A stretch of 64,000 nucleotides of DNA from Pseudomonas oryzihabitans NBRC 102199 (GTDB lineage: Bacteria > Pseudomonadota > Gammaproteobacteria > Pseudomonadales > Pseudomonadaceae), in assembly GCF_000730625.1 (NCBI RefSeq), contig NZ_BBIT01000002.1, positions 682,001 through 746,000 on the forward strand, given 5' to 3'. Positions 35,042 through 45,564 of the stretch are shown here, in pieces (the first letter of the stretch is position 1; each line of letters begins with the position of its first letter). The position numbers and the translations under genes are program-made. Under the pieces are notes generated by a model. The model ran no database searches. It was not told the DNA's origin and saw only the letters and a program-made list of their open reading frames with translations.

Positions 35042-35455
35042 CGCCTTCCTCCCTTCTCCCCAGCGCCCGGTCAGTGCCTGACCGGGCGTTCGCGTTCGTC
35101 CGAATAAGCTGAAAGACCTCACAATTTTCAGCTATTGTTCAACTAAGATGCTGCAGGCTGGTCATTTGAGCCCGCATGAAGCCTCGAATTTCGAATTGCG
35201 CGGAACTTTATTGGTTCCTGAAAATCATATGACGATTCGGAATTATCGCTTCGCTTTTGTGGATTTACAGGTCTAGCGTTCCAGAGCAAGGTTCCCTGGC
35301 GTGGCGTGAGGTCGAATCCCCGTCCGCCTGGAATGATTAGTGTGGCCCGGTCAGGAAGACGCAGGTACCTAGGCTCCAGTTGGAATAGCAAGCCTTTCTT
35401 CCCGTTTTAAAATGGCGTTGGCGAGGTTGTAATGGCGCAGGAGGCGTAAGGCACT
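35042..35455. other. gene-free stretch between dnaQ and the ChpA-like gene
   Basis: About 410 bp. After the dnaQ terminator the sequence turns AT-richer (35100-35290). No convincing open frame was seen; the 82-codon minus frame at 35143-35391 has no protein-like features. A short piece near 35308-35330 (GGTCGAATCCCCGTCCGCC) resembles the T-arm and 3' acceptor side of a tRNA, but the rest of a tRNA is absent. Confidence 0.5.
35064..35088 (+). terminator. strong terminator after dnaQ
   Basis: Perfect 11-bp stem CGCCCGGTCAG / CTGACCGGGCG with a 3-nt loop, followed by TTCGCGTT. Confidence 0.85.
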
Positions 35456-37156
35456 ATGGTGACCGGAGCAAGAGCTTTGAGCTTGGTCCGCGAACAGCTG
35501 TTCGCGACCATAGAGGAAGCTGAATGCCATCTTGAACGATTCATCGTCGAGCGGCACTGCAGCAGCCTGTTGCAGCGCGCGGTCGAGAGTATCGGCCAGA
35601 TTCGCGGCGCCCTGACGCTGATCGAGCTGGCAGGCGCCCAGTTGCTCGCCCATCAGACGCTGCAGATTGCCAACGACATCCCGGCCGGCGCCGGTCCCGA
35701 GCATGACGAGCACCTCATGGCGATCTGCCGTGGGCTGCATGTCCTGCGCCGCTATCTCGAACAGCTGCGCAGCGGCCAGGACGAGATGCCCGAATTGCTG
35801 CTGCCGGCGATCAATGCCCTGCGCCTGGCGGGCGGCGAACCCGAACTCCCGGAAAGCTATTTCTTCAGTGTCCGCCTCGATCAGCGCCCGCTGATCAGCG
35901 CCACCACGCGCCTCGGCCTGCGCGAGCGTCAGGCCCAGGCACGCCGGATGCGCCAGATGTACCAGGTCGGCCTGCTCGGCTTCCTGCGCGACGTCAATGG
36001 CGTGGCCAGTCTGCGCCTAATGGCGCGGGCGCTGGAGCGCTCCGCGGCGCTGCTGCACGATCAGGTCGGCGGCTACCTGCCCTGGGTCGCCGCGGCTACC
36101 GTCGAGGGCTTCGCCCAGGGTCGCCTGACCGCCACCCGTGAACGCAAGCAGCTATTCGCCCGGGTCGATCGCGAATTGCGCCAGATGCTGGGTAACGAAT
36201 TGCACGAGCCTGCGCGCAGCACTCTCAAGGAATTGCTGTATCTGCTGGCGCTGGCCGGTGTCGAGGGTGCCCATCCGCAGGAAGTCATGAATGCCTACGG
36301 TTTCGAGCGACTGGGTTTCACCGACGCCCAGCTCGAAGCCGGCAAGAAGCGTCTCGCCGGTCCGGGCCATGCCGTGATGCATTCGCTGTCGGCCGCCATC
36401 CGCGAAGAGCTGGAGACGGTCAAGGACCTGATCGATCTCATTGAAACCGAGTTGCGCAACGGCGCCGAGCAGAATCGGCTGCCACGCTCCGACAACTTTT
36501 CCCGGCTGTATGTCCAGGTCGGCCTGCTCGGCAAGACGCTGGAGATGGTTGGCCAGGAGAATGCCGGCCAGGTCCTGCAGCAGTGCCTGCCGAACATATC
36601 CCAGTTCCGCGACAAGTCCCTGGTGCTGGACGATCTCGCGCCCCTGGCCGATGCCCTGCTGCTGGTGGAAAGTCTGCTGGGCCAGCCCGAAGGGCAGGGC
36701 TCGCTGATCGACGTGCCGCTGGAAGCCGATGGCGTCCAAGTCAGTGTCGCCAATTACCAGCTGGGCGAAGCCCAGGCGCTGTTGCATCGGGAAGCCTACA
36801 AGGGCCTGACCGACGCCAAGCGCGCCATCGGTGCCTTCCTCGATTCGCGGGGCGACGCCCTGCACCTGGCCACCGTGCCGGCGCTGCTGGATACCGTCCG
36901 CGGGGCGTTGTTCTTCCTGGGCAATCCCCGGGCGGCCGAGCTGGTGCGTGCCTGCACCGGTTACATCCAGCGCTGCCTGATCGAGGGCGGCCAGGCCTGT
37001 GAGCCGGCGACCCTCGAGGTGCTGGCGGATGCCCTCAGCAGCATCGAATTCTTTGTCGAAAGCGGTGGCACCGAGAGTCAGGACGGTACCCCGGAAATCC
37101 TCGATATCGCCGCGCAAAGCATTCGCGCCCTGGGCTGGACCTCGGCTGCGGCATGA
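35456..37156 (+). CDS. stand-alone ChpA/PilL N-terminal-like protein (degenerate phosphotransfer modules)
   Basis: 566 aa, entirely helical, Leu/Ala/Glu-rich. It resembles the N-terminal helical modules of ChpA, the large CheA-like kinase of twitching-motility systems: repeats of about 90-110 residues such as VKGEI-like [40 protein letters not shown] and later [44 protein letters not shown]. There is no kinase core, CheW or receiver domain. Clear HxxKG phospho-His motifs are not evident. It is co-translated with nudC (ATGA overlap). The frame opens at ATG 35456, but a GTG or later ATG is also possible. Function unknown; perhaps a scaffold or phosphate sink (inference). Confidence 0.75.
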   Translation: MVTGARALSLVREQLFATIEEAECHLERFIVERHCSSLLQRAVESIGQIRGALTLIELAGAQLLAHQTLQIANDIPAGAGPEHDEHLMAICRGLHVLRRYLEQLRSGQDEMPELLLPAINALRLAGGEPELPESYFFSVRLDQRPLISATTRLGLRERQAQARRMRQMYQVGLLGFLRDVNGVASLRLMARALERSAALLHDQVGGYLPWVAAATVEGFAQGRLTATRERKQLFARVDRELRQMLGNELHEPARSTLKELLYLLALAGVEGAHPQEVMNAYGFERLGFTDAQLEAGKKRLAGPGHAVMHSLSAAIREELETVKDLIDLIETELRNGAEQNRLPRSDNFSRLYVQVGLLGKTLEMVGQENAGQVLQQCLPNISQFRDKSLVLDDLAPLADALLLVESLLGQPEGQGSLIDVPLEADGVQVSVANYQLGEAQALLHREAYKGLTDAKRAIGAFLDSRGDALHLATVPALLDTVRGALFFLGNPRAAELVRACTGYIQRCLIEGGQACEPATLEVLADALSSIEFFVESGGTESQDGTPEILDIAAQSIRALGWTSAAA

Positions 37157-37980
37157 GTGTCTGGCAGCCCGGCTGGTTCCAGACTGCCCAAACCTCTGGC
37201 GGTTGGCTGGTCGTCCATAGCGGCCAGGCGTTTCTGACCTCGGGGGCGGACGTGCTCTTCGCCAGCGACGATCCGCGGGTGCAGGGATTCGAAGGAGAGC
37301 GCCACGGCCTCGGCCAGTGGCAGGCCCAGCCGGTCACCCTGCTCGAACTGGATATCCCGCCGGACATAGAGGGCTGCGTCTGGCAACCCTTGCGGCCGCT
37401 GATGCTGCAATCGCCCCATGCGCTGTTCAAGTTGCTGGGCTATGCCAATCAGATCGGGACCTGGGCACGCCAGCATCGCTTCTGCGGACAGTGCGGTACC
37501 CGCACCTTCGCCCTCGATGGCCAGCGCGGCCTCAAATGCCCGAATTGCCAGCTCACCCAGTATCCGCGCCTGTCGCCGAGCATGATCGCCCTGGTCACGC
37601 GCGGCGACGAGGTACTACTGGCGCGGTCGCCCCGTTTCGCGCCCGGGGTCTTCAGCACCCTGGCCGGCTTCGTCGAGCCGGGCGAGTCGGCGGAGGCCTG
37701 CGTGCACCGGGAGATCATGGAAGAGGTGGGCGTTTCGGTCACCAACCTGCGCTACCAGGGCAGCCAGAACTGGCCCTATCCGCATTCCCTGATGCTGGGC
37801 TATCACGTCGATTACCTGAGCGGCGACATCCAGTGCCAACCGGATGAAATCGAAGATGCCCGCTGGTTCCACCTGCGCGAGTTGCCGACGCTGCCGCCGG
37901 CCTTTTCCATCTCGCGCTTTCTGATCGATCGCTATCGGGTCGAGCGCCTAGGCGGCGCTGAACCAGTGCTGCCAGATTAG
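37153..37980 (+). CDS. nudC: NADH pyrophosphatase / NAD-capped RNA hydrolase NudC
   Basis: 275 aa. Hydrolyses NAD(H) to NMN(H) and AMP and removes NAD caps from RNA. Seen: zinc ribbon [10 protein letters not shown] ... [15 protein letters not shown], the Nudix box [22 protein letters not shown] in two halves, and the NudC-specific [11 protein letters not shown] motif. Starts inside the end of the ChpA-like gene. Its last 33 bp overlap the convergent TSUP transporter gene. Conserved residues suggest a normal, active enzyme. Confidence 0.95.
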   Translation: MSVWQPGWFQTAQTSGGWLVVHSGQAFLTSGADVLFASDDPRVQGFEGERHGLGQWQAQPVTLLELDIPPDIEGCVWQPLRPLMLQSPHALFKLLGYANQIGTWARQHRFCGQCGTRTFALDGQRGLKCPNCQLTQYPRLSPSMIALVTRGDEVLLARSPRFAPGVFSTLAGFVEPGESAEACVHREIMEEVGVSVTNLRYQGSQNWPYPHSLMLGYHVDYLSGDIQCQPDEIEDARWFHLRELPTLPPAFSISRFLIDRYRVERLGGAEPVLPD

Positions 37981-38724
37981 CTTGACGGTCAGCGCCAGCA
38001 CGACGCAGATGAACACCGGGCGGATGAACTTGGCGCCGCCGGCGATGGCGCTGCGCGCACCCAGGTAGGCCCCGAGCGTCAGCGACAGACCCATGGTCAG
38101 CCCCAGCACCCAGAGCACCTGTCCCAAGGCGATGAACATCACCAGGGCGACCCCGTTGCTGACGAAATTCATGGTGCGCGCCACGCCGCTGGCCTTGAGC
38201 AGATCCAGGGGATAGAGCAGCAGGCTGCTGACCGTCCAGAAGGCGCCCGTACCAGGCCCGAACAGGCCGTCGTAGGCACCCAGCGTCATGCCCTGGGGCC
38301 ATTGGCGCCGTTGCGGCACGGGCGCATCGCTGAGCACCGGTGCCTTGGGCGTGCCGCCGAACAGCAGATAGAGGGCGCAGCTGAACACCACGACCGGCAG
38401 CAGCTGATTGAGGAAGTCCGCGGAGAGATGGTGGGCGACCAAGGCGCCGATCCCCGCACCGAGGGCCGTAGCCAGCAGCGCATGCCGCCACTGACGGGGA
38501 TGGAACAGCTTGCGGCGGTAGAAGGTGTAGGCGGCGGTAGCGCTGCCAAAGGTCGAGCTGAGCTTGTTGGTGCCGATCGCCAGATGGGGCGGCACGCCGG
38601 CCATCAGCAGCGCCGGCACCGTGAGCAGGCCGCCACCGCCGGCGATGGCGTCGATGTAACCGGCGAGGAAGGCGACCCCGGCGAGCAGCGTCAGGGTCAT
38701 GGGGTCCAGGGCGAATTCGAGCAT
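37948..38724 (-). CDS. TSUP-family (TauE/SafE) membrane transporter
   Basis: 258 aa, about eight membrane segments. Seen: the first repeat [23 protein letters not shown] with the typical AGGGGL turn, [14 protein letters not shown], and the second-half motif [14 protein letters not shown]. These repeat motifs define the TauE/SafE family of anion (sulfite, sulfonate or organosulfur) exporters or importers. No neighbouring sulfur genes indicate the substrate. The 3' end overlaps nudC by 33 bp on the other strand. Confidence 0.88.
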   Translation of the reverse strand: MLEFALDPMTLTLLAGVAFLAGYIDAIAGGGGLLTVPALLMAGVPPHLAIGTNKLSSTFGSATAAYTFYRRKLFHPRQWRHALLATALGAGIGALVAHHLSADFLNQLLPVVVFSCALYLLFGGTPKAPVLSDAPVPQRRQWPQGMTLGAYDGLFGPGTGAFWTVSSLLLYPLDLLKASGVARTMNFVSNGVALVMFIALGQVLWVLGLTMGLSLTLGAYLGARSAIAGGAKFIRPVFICVVLALTVKLIWQHWFSAA

Positions 38725-38802
38725 GAGGGTAGGGCGCCAGGTGGAACGGGGGCGCCATCATGCATCAGACGCGCAGCCGTCACCACCTGCGGGCGACCTC
38801 GA

Positions 38803-40020
<1,218 letters not shown>

Positions 40021-40133
40021 TTATTATGGGGCTCCGGTATTTTTGGACGGTTTTCGCCGGTATCGACAGCGACCTTTGCGATACTTTCTGGTACTTTTCA
40101 ATGATTCGTGCGGCTATCGCCCAGGGACTGACG

Positions 40134-41018
40134 ATGACCACTGCCTTGCCACCCATCTTCAAGCTGTATGGCGAGGCCCAGGCCTGGCCAGCGCCGGACC
40201 TGCTGCACTGCGAAACCATCGAGAGTCGCAGTCGGCTGCATGCCTGGCATATCGAAACCCATCGTCATGCGGATCTAGCGCAGCTGCTCTATGTGCGCCA
40301 GGGCGGGGTGCGCCTGCAGCTGGAAGACTGGCAGGGCGAAAGGACCGGGCCGCTGCTGGTGGTGCTGCCGGTGTTGTGCGTGCATGCCTTCGAATTCGAG
40401 CCCTCGGTGGAGGGTTTCGTGGTCACCCTGCCGGTGCCTCAGCTGGAGCGCCTGAAGCAGCGCTGCCAGAGAGCCGGGCAGGGACTGTTCCTGGCGGCCG
40501 GGTGCCTGGACCTGAGCGGACCCGACGCCCCCTGGATCGATCAGTTGATCGGTCAGCTCGTCGCCGAATACGAGGGCCACAAGCCCGGTCGCGAGGTCAT
40601 GCTCGAAGCCCTGCTCGACAGCCTGGCGATCTGGCTGCTGCGGCAGCATCGGCCCGAACAGGGCGCGACCCTGCCACGACGCGCCGAACAGCACCTGGGA
40701 CGCTTTCTGGCGCTGGTGGAGCAGCATTATCGCGAGCACTGGAGCCTGGGGCGCTACGCGGCGGCGCTCGGGATCTCGGGAGTACACCTGAACGGCCTCT
40801 GCCGGCAGCTGGCCGGTGCCTCGGCGCTGGCCATCGTGCACCAGCGCCTGCTGCTGGAGGCGCGCCGCACCCTGACCTACACCCAGGCATCGGTGGGCGA
40901 GATCGCCGATGCCCTGGGCTTTGCCGATCCGGCCTACTTCGCCCGCTTCTTCCGCCGTGGCACCGGCCAGAGTCCGCTCAGTTATCGCCGTCTTGCGGGC
41001 CAACAGCCGCCGAGCTGA
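40134..41018 (+). CDS. pobR: AraC-family activator of pobA (PobR)
   Basis: 294 aa from the ATG at 40134, chosen because AGGGA lies 9-13 bp upstream and the protein then begins like other PobR proteins; longer starts at 40101 or 40026 are possible. The N-terminal cupin-like sensor (~20-150) binds 4-hydroxybenzoate in characterized homologues. The C-terminal AraC DNA-binding domain (~190-290) shows WSLGRYAAALGISGVHLNGLCRQ and IADALGFADPAYFARFFRRGTG. Divergent from pobA. Its last 41 bp overlap the 3' end of the large hybrid-kinase gene on the minus strand. Confidence 0.93.
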   Translation: MTTALPPIFKLYGEAQAWPAPDLLHCETIESRSRLHAWHIETHRHADLAQLLYVRQGGVRLQLEDWQGERTGPLLVVLPVLCVHAFEFEPSVEGFVVTLPVPQLERLKQRCQRAGQGLFLAAGCLDLSGPDAPWIDQLIGQLVAEYEGHKPGREVMLEALLDSLAIWLLRQHRPEQGATLPRRAEQHLGRFLALVEQHYREHWSLGRYAAALGISGVHLNGLCRQLAGASALAIVHQRLLLEARRTLTYTQASVGEIADALGFADPAYFARFFRRGTGQSPLSYRRLAGQQPPS

Positions 41019-44000
41019 GGGGCAGGGGATCGGCTGCCAGGGTTTCACCGACACGCGTGGCCAGGGCGTCGAGATTGAAGGGCTTGGTGATCAGGGTCAT
41101 GCCGGGATCGAGATAGCCTTCCAGGTGGGCCCCCTCGGCATAGCCGGTGGCGAACAGTACCTTGAGGCCGGGCCGGCGCTGCCGCGCGATCTCGGCCAGC
41201 TGGCGACCGTTCATGCCCGGCAGGCCGACATCGGACAGCAGCAGGTCGATGGGACGGCCGCTTTCCAGCAACGGCAGGGCGCCGCGCGCGTCTTCGGCCT
41301 GCAGGGTCGCGTAGCCCAGTTCGCGCAGCAGATCCACCACCATCTGCCGGACCACGGGTTCGTCTTCCACCACCAGCACGGTCTTGCCGGCGCTGTGAGG
41401 GATGACCGTAGGGGAGGCCAGTCGCGGCGGCTCGACATCGGCGCCCAGGTAGCGGGGCAGGTAGAGGCCCACGGTCGTGCCCTGGCCGGGCAGGGAATCG
41501 AGCCGGACATGCCCCTTGGACTGCTTGGCGTAGCCATAGATCATCGACAGCCCCAGGCCGGTGCCCTGGCCGATGGGCTTGGTGGTGAAGAAGGGGTCGA
41601 AGGCGCGCGCCATGACCTCGGGTGGCATCCCGGTGCCGTTGTCCTCCACCAGCAGCGCCACGTAGTCACCGGCGCTCACGGCGTCCAGGCCATTGCCACT
41701 GTCGCTGAGATAGACATTGCGCGTCTCGATGCGGACGGTGCCGCCATGGGGCAGGGCATCGCGGGCATTGATGACCAGGTTGAGCAGGGCGCTTTCCAGT
41801 TGGTGAGCATCGGTGAGCGCCTGCCAGAGTCCGGCGTCCAGCTCGAGCTGCAGGACGATATCGCCGCGCAGACTGCGTAGCAGCAGCTCCTCCATGGAGC
41901 GCACGCAGTCGTTGACGTGAATGGGCTGCAGATCCAGCGCCTGGCGCCGGGAAAAGGCCAGCAGCCGCTGGGTGAGGGCGGCGGCGCGCTGGGCGGAGGT
42001 CAGCGCCGAATGCAGATACTGGTCGAATTTGTCCTGACGACCGGCCTTCTGGTGCCGCTGCAGCATGTCGAGACTGCCCATGATGCCGGTCAGCAGATTG
42101 TTGAAGTCGTGGGCGATGCCACCGGTGAGCTGACCCACAGCTTCCATCTTCTGCGCCTGGCGCAACTGCTCCTGCAGCTCCTGCTGCTCGGTGACGTCGC
42201 GACCCACGGCGTAGATCAGCTCATCTTCGGCGCTGGCGGTCCAGTCGAGGATGCGATAGCTGCCATCGCGGCCACGCAACCGCGCCCTGAGATTGGCCGA
42301 GCCCTGCTGGCGGCCCAGGCTGCGCAGGGTATCGAAGACCTGGCGCTGATCGTCGGGATGGATGAGTTCAGTGAGCTGGATGCTGGCCAGATCGGTCTCA
42401 CGCCGTCCCAGCAGGCGGGTGGCGGCGCTGTTCACCGTCTTCACCTCGCCATCGGCGCGGCAGATCACCATGAGGTCATGGCTGATGCGCCACATCCGGT
42501 CACGCTCGCGGGTGCGCAGTTCGATCTGCTGTTCCAGCTCCTGGCGCGAACGGGTGAGGACCTCCCGCGCATCGACGATGCTCTGGATATCGGTGCAGGT
42601 GCCGAACCATTGCTCGATGCGGCCCTTGGCGTCACGCACCGGTTGCGCCCGGCCGAGCACCCAGCGATACCGCCCGGAGCGATGCCGCAGGCGATATTCG
42701 ATATGGTAGGGCTCGCCGGTGCTGAGGCTGTGGTGCCAGACCTTCCAGGTGCGCTCCTGGTCGTCCGGGTGGAAGACGTTGGCCCAGCCTTCGCCCTCCG
42801 TGGACCCTTCCGGCACCCCGGTGAATTCGTACCAGCGGTTGTTGAAATAGAAGTGGTGGCCATCGGGGCGGGTGGCCCAGACCATCTGGTCGATGGAGTT
42901 GATGATGGCGCGCAGCTGCGCCTCGTTGCGCGCCAGCTCCTGAGCCTGGCGGCGATGATTGCTGATGTCGATGAACAATACCGCGAAACGATCGCCCGGC
43001 AGCTTGTGGGCGCGCACCTCGTACCAGTGTTCATGCTGCAGGTGCAGCAGGATGTCGAACTGGGTGAATTCGGCATCGCCGTTCATGAAGTCGACATAGG
43101 CAGGCAGCAGGTCGGCTTCCAGCTGCGGCAGGGATTGGCGCAGCGTCCGCCCCAGGACCTGATCCAGGGGGATGCCGGTGAGGGTGGCGAAGACCGGATT
43201 GACCTCCAGGAAACGGAAATCCTCCATCCGGCCAGCGGCATCGCGGATCGCCTGGGCCATGTAGAAGCCCTCGCGCATGCCGTGGTACAGCTCCTGCAGC
43301 CAGAGATCGCGTTCGGTGATGGCGGCTTCGTTGAGCTTGCGCTCGGTGATGTCGTAGCACACGCCCAGATAGCGGCCGCCGCCCTGGCTGGTCATCAACT
43401 GGCCGCGCCGACCGAGCCAGCGCTCCTCGCCGGTGTCGGCACGGCGAATGCGGTATTCGAGATAGTCGAGGGCGTCGTCGTCCGGCGCCGCGGTCAGGGT
43501 TCGCAGGCTGGAGACGTCGTCGGGATGCAGCTGCCGGATCAGCTCTTCCAGGGGATAGCTGCGGCGGACCGGTAAGCCCCACAGCTGGCAGAATCCCGAG
43601 GACACCAGCAGTCGGGCCTCGCCGGGTAACAGCTCGAAGGTACCGACGCGCCCGACCTCCTGGGCCAGTCGCACCCGCTCCTCGGCTATCAGCTGATCGG
43701 TCCTGTCCTGCAGCACATGCACGAAGCCGAGCGGGTGCTCGGCGTCCTTCAGAGCGGTAGTGGCGATCTCCACCCAGCGTGGCGTACCGCCCTGCACCGT
43801 GATCCAGCCGGCGCCCTGGCCGTGCTCGTCGACCAGCGCCTGATGCAGGGCGGTGGTCAGGAAGGCGGCGTCCCGACCCGACGTCAGCAGATCAGCGAAG
43901 CGCTGGCCCCGGGCTTCGCTGGCCGGCCAGCCACATAGCAGTTCTGCCCCGCGGTTCCAACGCTCGATGCACCCGTCACGGTCGGTGATGACCAGAGCGT

Positions 44001-44049
44001 GGGAGGTCAACTGCAAAAGCGCCTGCTGTTCGAGCAGAGAGGTCGACAT
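40978..44049 (-). CDS. multi-PAS hybrid sensor histidine kinase with receiver
   Basis: 1023 aa, no membrane segments. About five PAS domains in series (roughly 5-120, 135-245, 255-370, 375-500, 520-635; several with PAC motifs such as YRWVLGRAQPVRDAKG), then HisKA with H-box EAVGQLTGGIAHDFNNLL (phospho-His near 645), HATPase with NARDALPHGG, DNGTGMPP and GQGTGLGLSM, and a receiver (~890-1010) with phospho-Asp in LLLSDVGLPGMNG and Lys in ITKPF. Same class and strikingly similar C-terminal half as the kinase at 4344-7265. It follows aroA by 42 bp on the same strand and overlaps pobR at its 3' end. Signal and partners unknown. Confidence 0.92.
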   Translation of the reverse strand: MSTSLLEQQALLQLTSHALVITDRDGCIERWNRGAELLCGWPASEARGQRFADLLTSGRDAAFLTTALHQALVDEHGQGAGWITVQGGTPRWVEIATTALKDAEHPLGFVHVLQDRTDQLIAEERVRLAQEVGRVGTFELLPGEARLLVSSGFCQLWGLPVRRSYPLEELIRQLHPDDVSSLRTLTAAPDDDALDYLEYRIRRADTGEERWLGRRGQLMTSQGGGRYLGVCYDITERKLNEAAITERDLWLQELYHGMREGFYMAQAIRDAAGRMEDFRFLEVNPVFATLTGIPLDQVLGRTLRQSLPQLEADLLPAYVDFMNGDAEFTQFDILLHLQHEHWYEVRAHKLPGDRFAVLFIDISNHRRQAQELARNEAQLRAIINSIDQMVWATRPDGHHFYFNNRWYEFTGVPEGSTEGEGWANVFHPDDQERTWKVWHHSLSTGEPYHIEYRLRHRSGRYRWVLGRAQPVRDAKGRIEQWFGTCTDIQSIVDAREVLTRSRQELEQQIELRTRERDRMWRISHDLMVICRADGEVKTVNSAATRLLGRRETDLASIQLTELIHPDDQRQVFDTLRSLGRQQGSANLRARLRGRDGSYRILDWTASAEDELIYAVGRDVTEQQELQEQLRQAQKMEAVGQLTGGIAHDFNNLLTGIMGSLDMLQRHQKAGRQDKFDQYLHSALTSAQRAAALTQRLLAFSRRQALDLQPIHVNDCVRSMEELLLRSLRGDIVLQLELDAGLWQALTDAHQLESALLNLVINARDALPHGGTVRIETRNVYLSDSGNGLDAVSAGDYVALLVEDNGTGMPPEVMARAFDPFFTTKPIGQGTGLGLSMIYGYAKQSKGHVRLDSLPGQGTTVGLYLPRYLGADVEPPRLASPTVIPHSAGKTVLVVEDEPVVRQMVVDLLRELGYATLQAEDARGALPLLESGRPIDLLLSDVGLPGMNGRQLAEIARQRRPGLKVLFATGYAEGAHLEGYLDPGMTLITKPFNLDALATRVGETLAADPLPLSSAAVGPQDGDN

Positions 44050-44091
44050 GCGGGGATTCCATTCAGCGAGCGGGCGTGTGACGGGCGTTAC

Positions 44092-45360
44092 CTAGGCTTC
44101 GATACCCTCGCTCAGCTGGACGTTCAAACTGCGCAGGGCATTCCAGTATTCAGGATAGGTCTTGCCGACGCATTCGGGGTTCAGAATGCGGATGCCTGCC
44201 ACCTTCAGGCCGGCCAGGGCGAAGCACATGGCGATCCGGTGGTCGGCGTGGGTCTCGATCACGGCATCGGTCCGGGTACCGGCCAGGGCAGGGTCGGCCG
44301 CCACCAGCAGGTCGTCACCCTCGACGCTGGCGAGACCGGCGCGAATGGCGTTGAGGCCGTCGTGCAACGCCGCCACCCGGTCGCATTCCTTCACGCGCAG
44401 ATTGGCCAGGCCCACGAAGCGCACGGGGGTTTCGTTGAAGGCTGCCAGGACCGCCAGGGTAGGAATGGCATCCTGCATCTGCGAGCCGTCGATGACCGCC
44501 GGCAGCCGAGGGAAGGCGGCGATGTGGTCGAGGGCCTTGGCATCGGGCTGGGTGAAGGCGTCGTCGGCCACCCCCAGGTCGATGGTCCCGCCAGTGAGGG
44601 CCTGGGCCGCCCAGAGATAGGTGGCGGCGGAGGCGTCCGGCTCGATGAAGTAGTCCCGTGCGACGTAGCCGGTCGGGGCGACCCGCCAGGTGGCGGCGTC
44701 CAGCTGCTCGACCTGGGCGCCGAAGGCGCGCATCGCCTCGACGGTCAGGTCGACATAGCCGCGGGCACCGATGTCGCTGCCGCGCAGGGCGACGTCCACC
44801 GGTTCGCTGCCGAGCGCGGCCAGCATCAGCAGGGCGGAGACGTACTGGCTGGACAGGCCGGCATCCACCTCGAAGCGGCGCGCGGTGAGACGGCCCTGAC
44901 CGGTAACGGTTACCGGCGGGCAGCCACTCGGCGCCTCCACCTGGATGCCATTGGCGCTCAGGGTCTCCAGCAGGGGACCGATCGGCCGCTTCTGCATATA
45001 GGCGTCACCGGTCAGGGTCACGGCGCCGTCGACGGTGGCCACCGCCGCGGTCAGGAAGCGCACCGCCGTGCCGGCATTGCCGAGAAACAGCGGTGCTTCC
45101 GGTTGCTGCAGGCGCCCGGAGCTGGTCACCACGAAGGTGGTGGCATCGGGTTCGTCGACGGTGACACCCATCTGCCGCAGCGCCTCGGACATGTGCCGGG
45201 TGTCATCGCTCTTGAGGGCGCCGGTCAGGCGGCTGGTGCCCTTGGCCAGCGCTGCCAGCAGCAGGGCGCGGTTGGTGATGGACTTGGAACCGGGTGGGGC
45301 GACCCGTCCATGTAGCGCGACGTTGGGCGGGGTGACGGTGATGTAGGGTCTGGCGGACAT
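44092..45360 (-). CDS. aroA: stand-alone 3-phosphoshikimate 1-carboxyvinyltransferase (EPSP synthase)
   Basis: 422 aa from the ATG at 45360 (MSARPYITVTPP), judged better than the frame's first Met at 45417. All main catalytic residues align with E. coli AroA: Lys in PGSKSITNRALLLAAL, KRPIG Arg, QDA Asp, RVKE Glu, DHRIAMCF Arg and the final GKTYPEYW Lys. The substrate loop reads GNAGTAVRFL, so the Pro next to the conserved Arg (Pro101 in E. coli numbering) is Phe. Many pseudomonads encode AroA fused behind a TyrA-like domain; this one is free-standing and away from other aro genes, so it may be a second, divergent copy. Classification as a variant class is inference. Confidence 0.9.
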   Translation of the reverse strand: MSARPYITVTPPNVALHGRVAPPGSKSITNRALLLAALAKGTSRLTGALKSDDTRHMSEALRQMGVTVDEPDATTFVVTSSGRLQQPEAPLFLGNAGTAVRFLTAAVATVDGAVTLTGDAYMQKRPIGPLLETLSANGIQVEAPSGCPPVTVTGQGRLTARRFEVDAGLSSQYVSALLMLAALGSEPVDVALRGSDIGARGYVDLTVEAMRAFGAQVEQLDAATWRVAPTGYVARDYFIEPDASAATYLWAAQALTGGTIDLGVADDAFTQPDAKALDHIAAFPRLPAVIDGSQMQDAIPTLAVLAAFNETPVRFVGLANLRVKECDRVAALHDGLNAIRAGLASVEGDDLLVAADPALAGTRTDAVIETHADHRIAMCFALAGLKVAGIRILNPECVGKTYPEYWNALRSLNVQLSEGIEA

Positions 45361-45502
45361 GGGGGCTCCAAGCAACTTCGCGACGGCCACAACGGCGGAT
45401 CGTAATGGGGGCGCCATGATGCCATTTCAGACCGCCCAGGCCAAAGCACCCGTACTTTAATACCACCCCCACAGGGACCGTGGCTTTCACCTGATACCCC
45501 TA

Positions 45503-45520
45503 TTGTCACGAACAGGTCAT
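45503..45520 (+). promoter_or_regulatory. possible Pho box upstream of phoD
   Basis: Two 7-bp repeats, TTGTCAC and AGGTCAT, separated by 4 bp, match the CTGTCAT-N4-CTGTCAT PhoB-box layout at 5 of 7 positions each. They lie 45-62 bp before the phoD start. Supported mainly by the phosphatase gene behind it. Confidence 0.45.
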
Positions 45521-45564
45521 CAAGACGGGGTAGTGCTAGCCTTTTTCCGCCAGAGGCCGTTGCC

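Noticed and set aside
35308-35330. T-arm-like and acceptor-like sequence suggesting a tRNA after dnaQ
   Set aside because: No matching 5' acceptor strand, D-arm or anticodon arm could be laid out around it; at most a tRNA fragment.
35143-35391. 82-codon open frame on minus strand in the gene-free interval after dnaQ
   Set aside because: No ribosome-binding site, no domain or composition pattern of a real protein.
41917-43575. 552-codon plus-strand frame opposite the second hybrid kinase
   Set aside because: Shadow frame; the minus-strand protein has PAS, HisKA, HATPase and receiver motifs in order.
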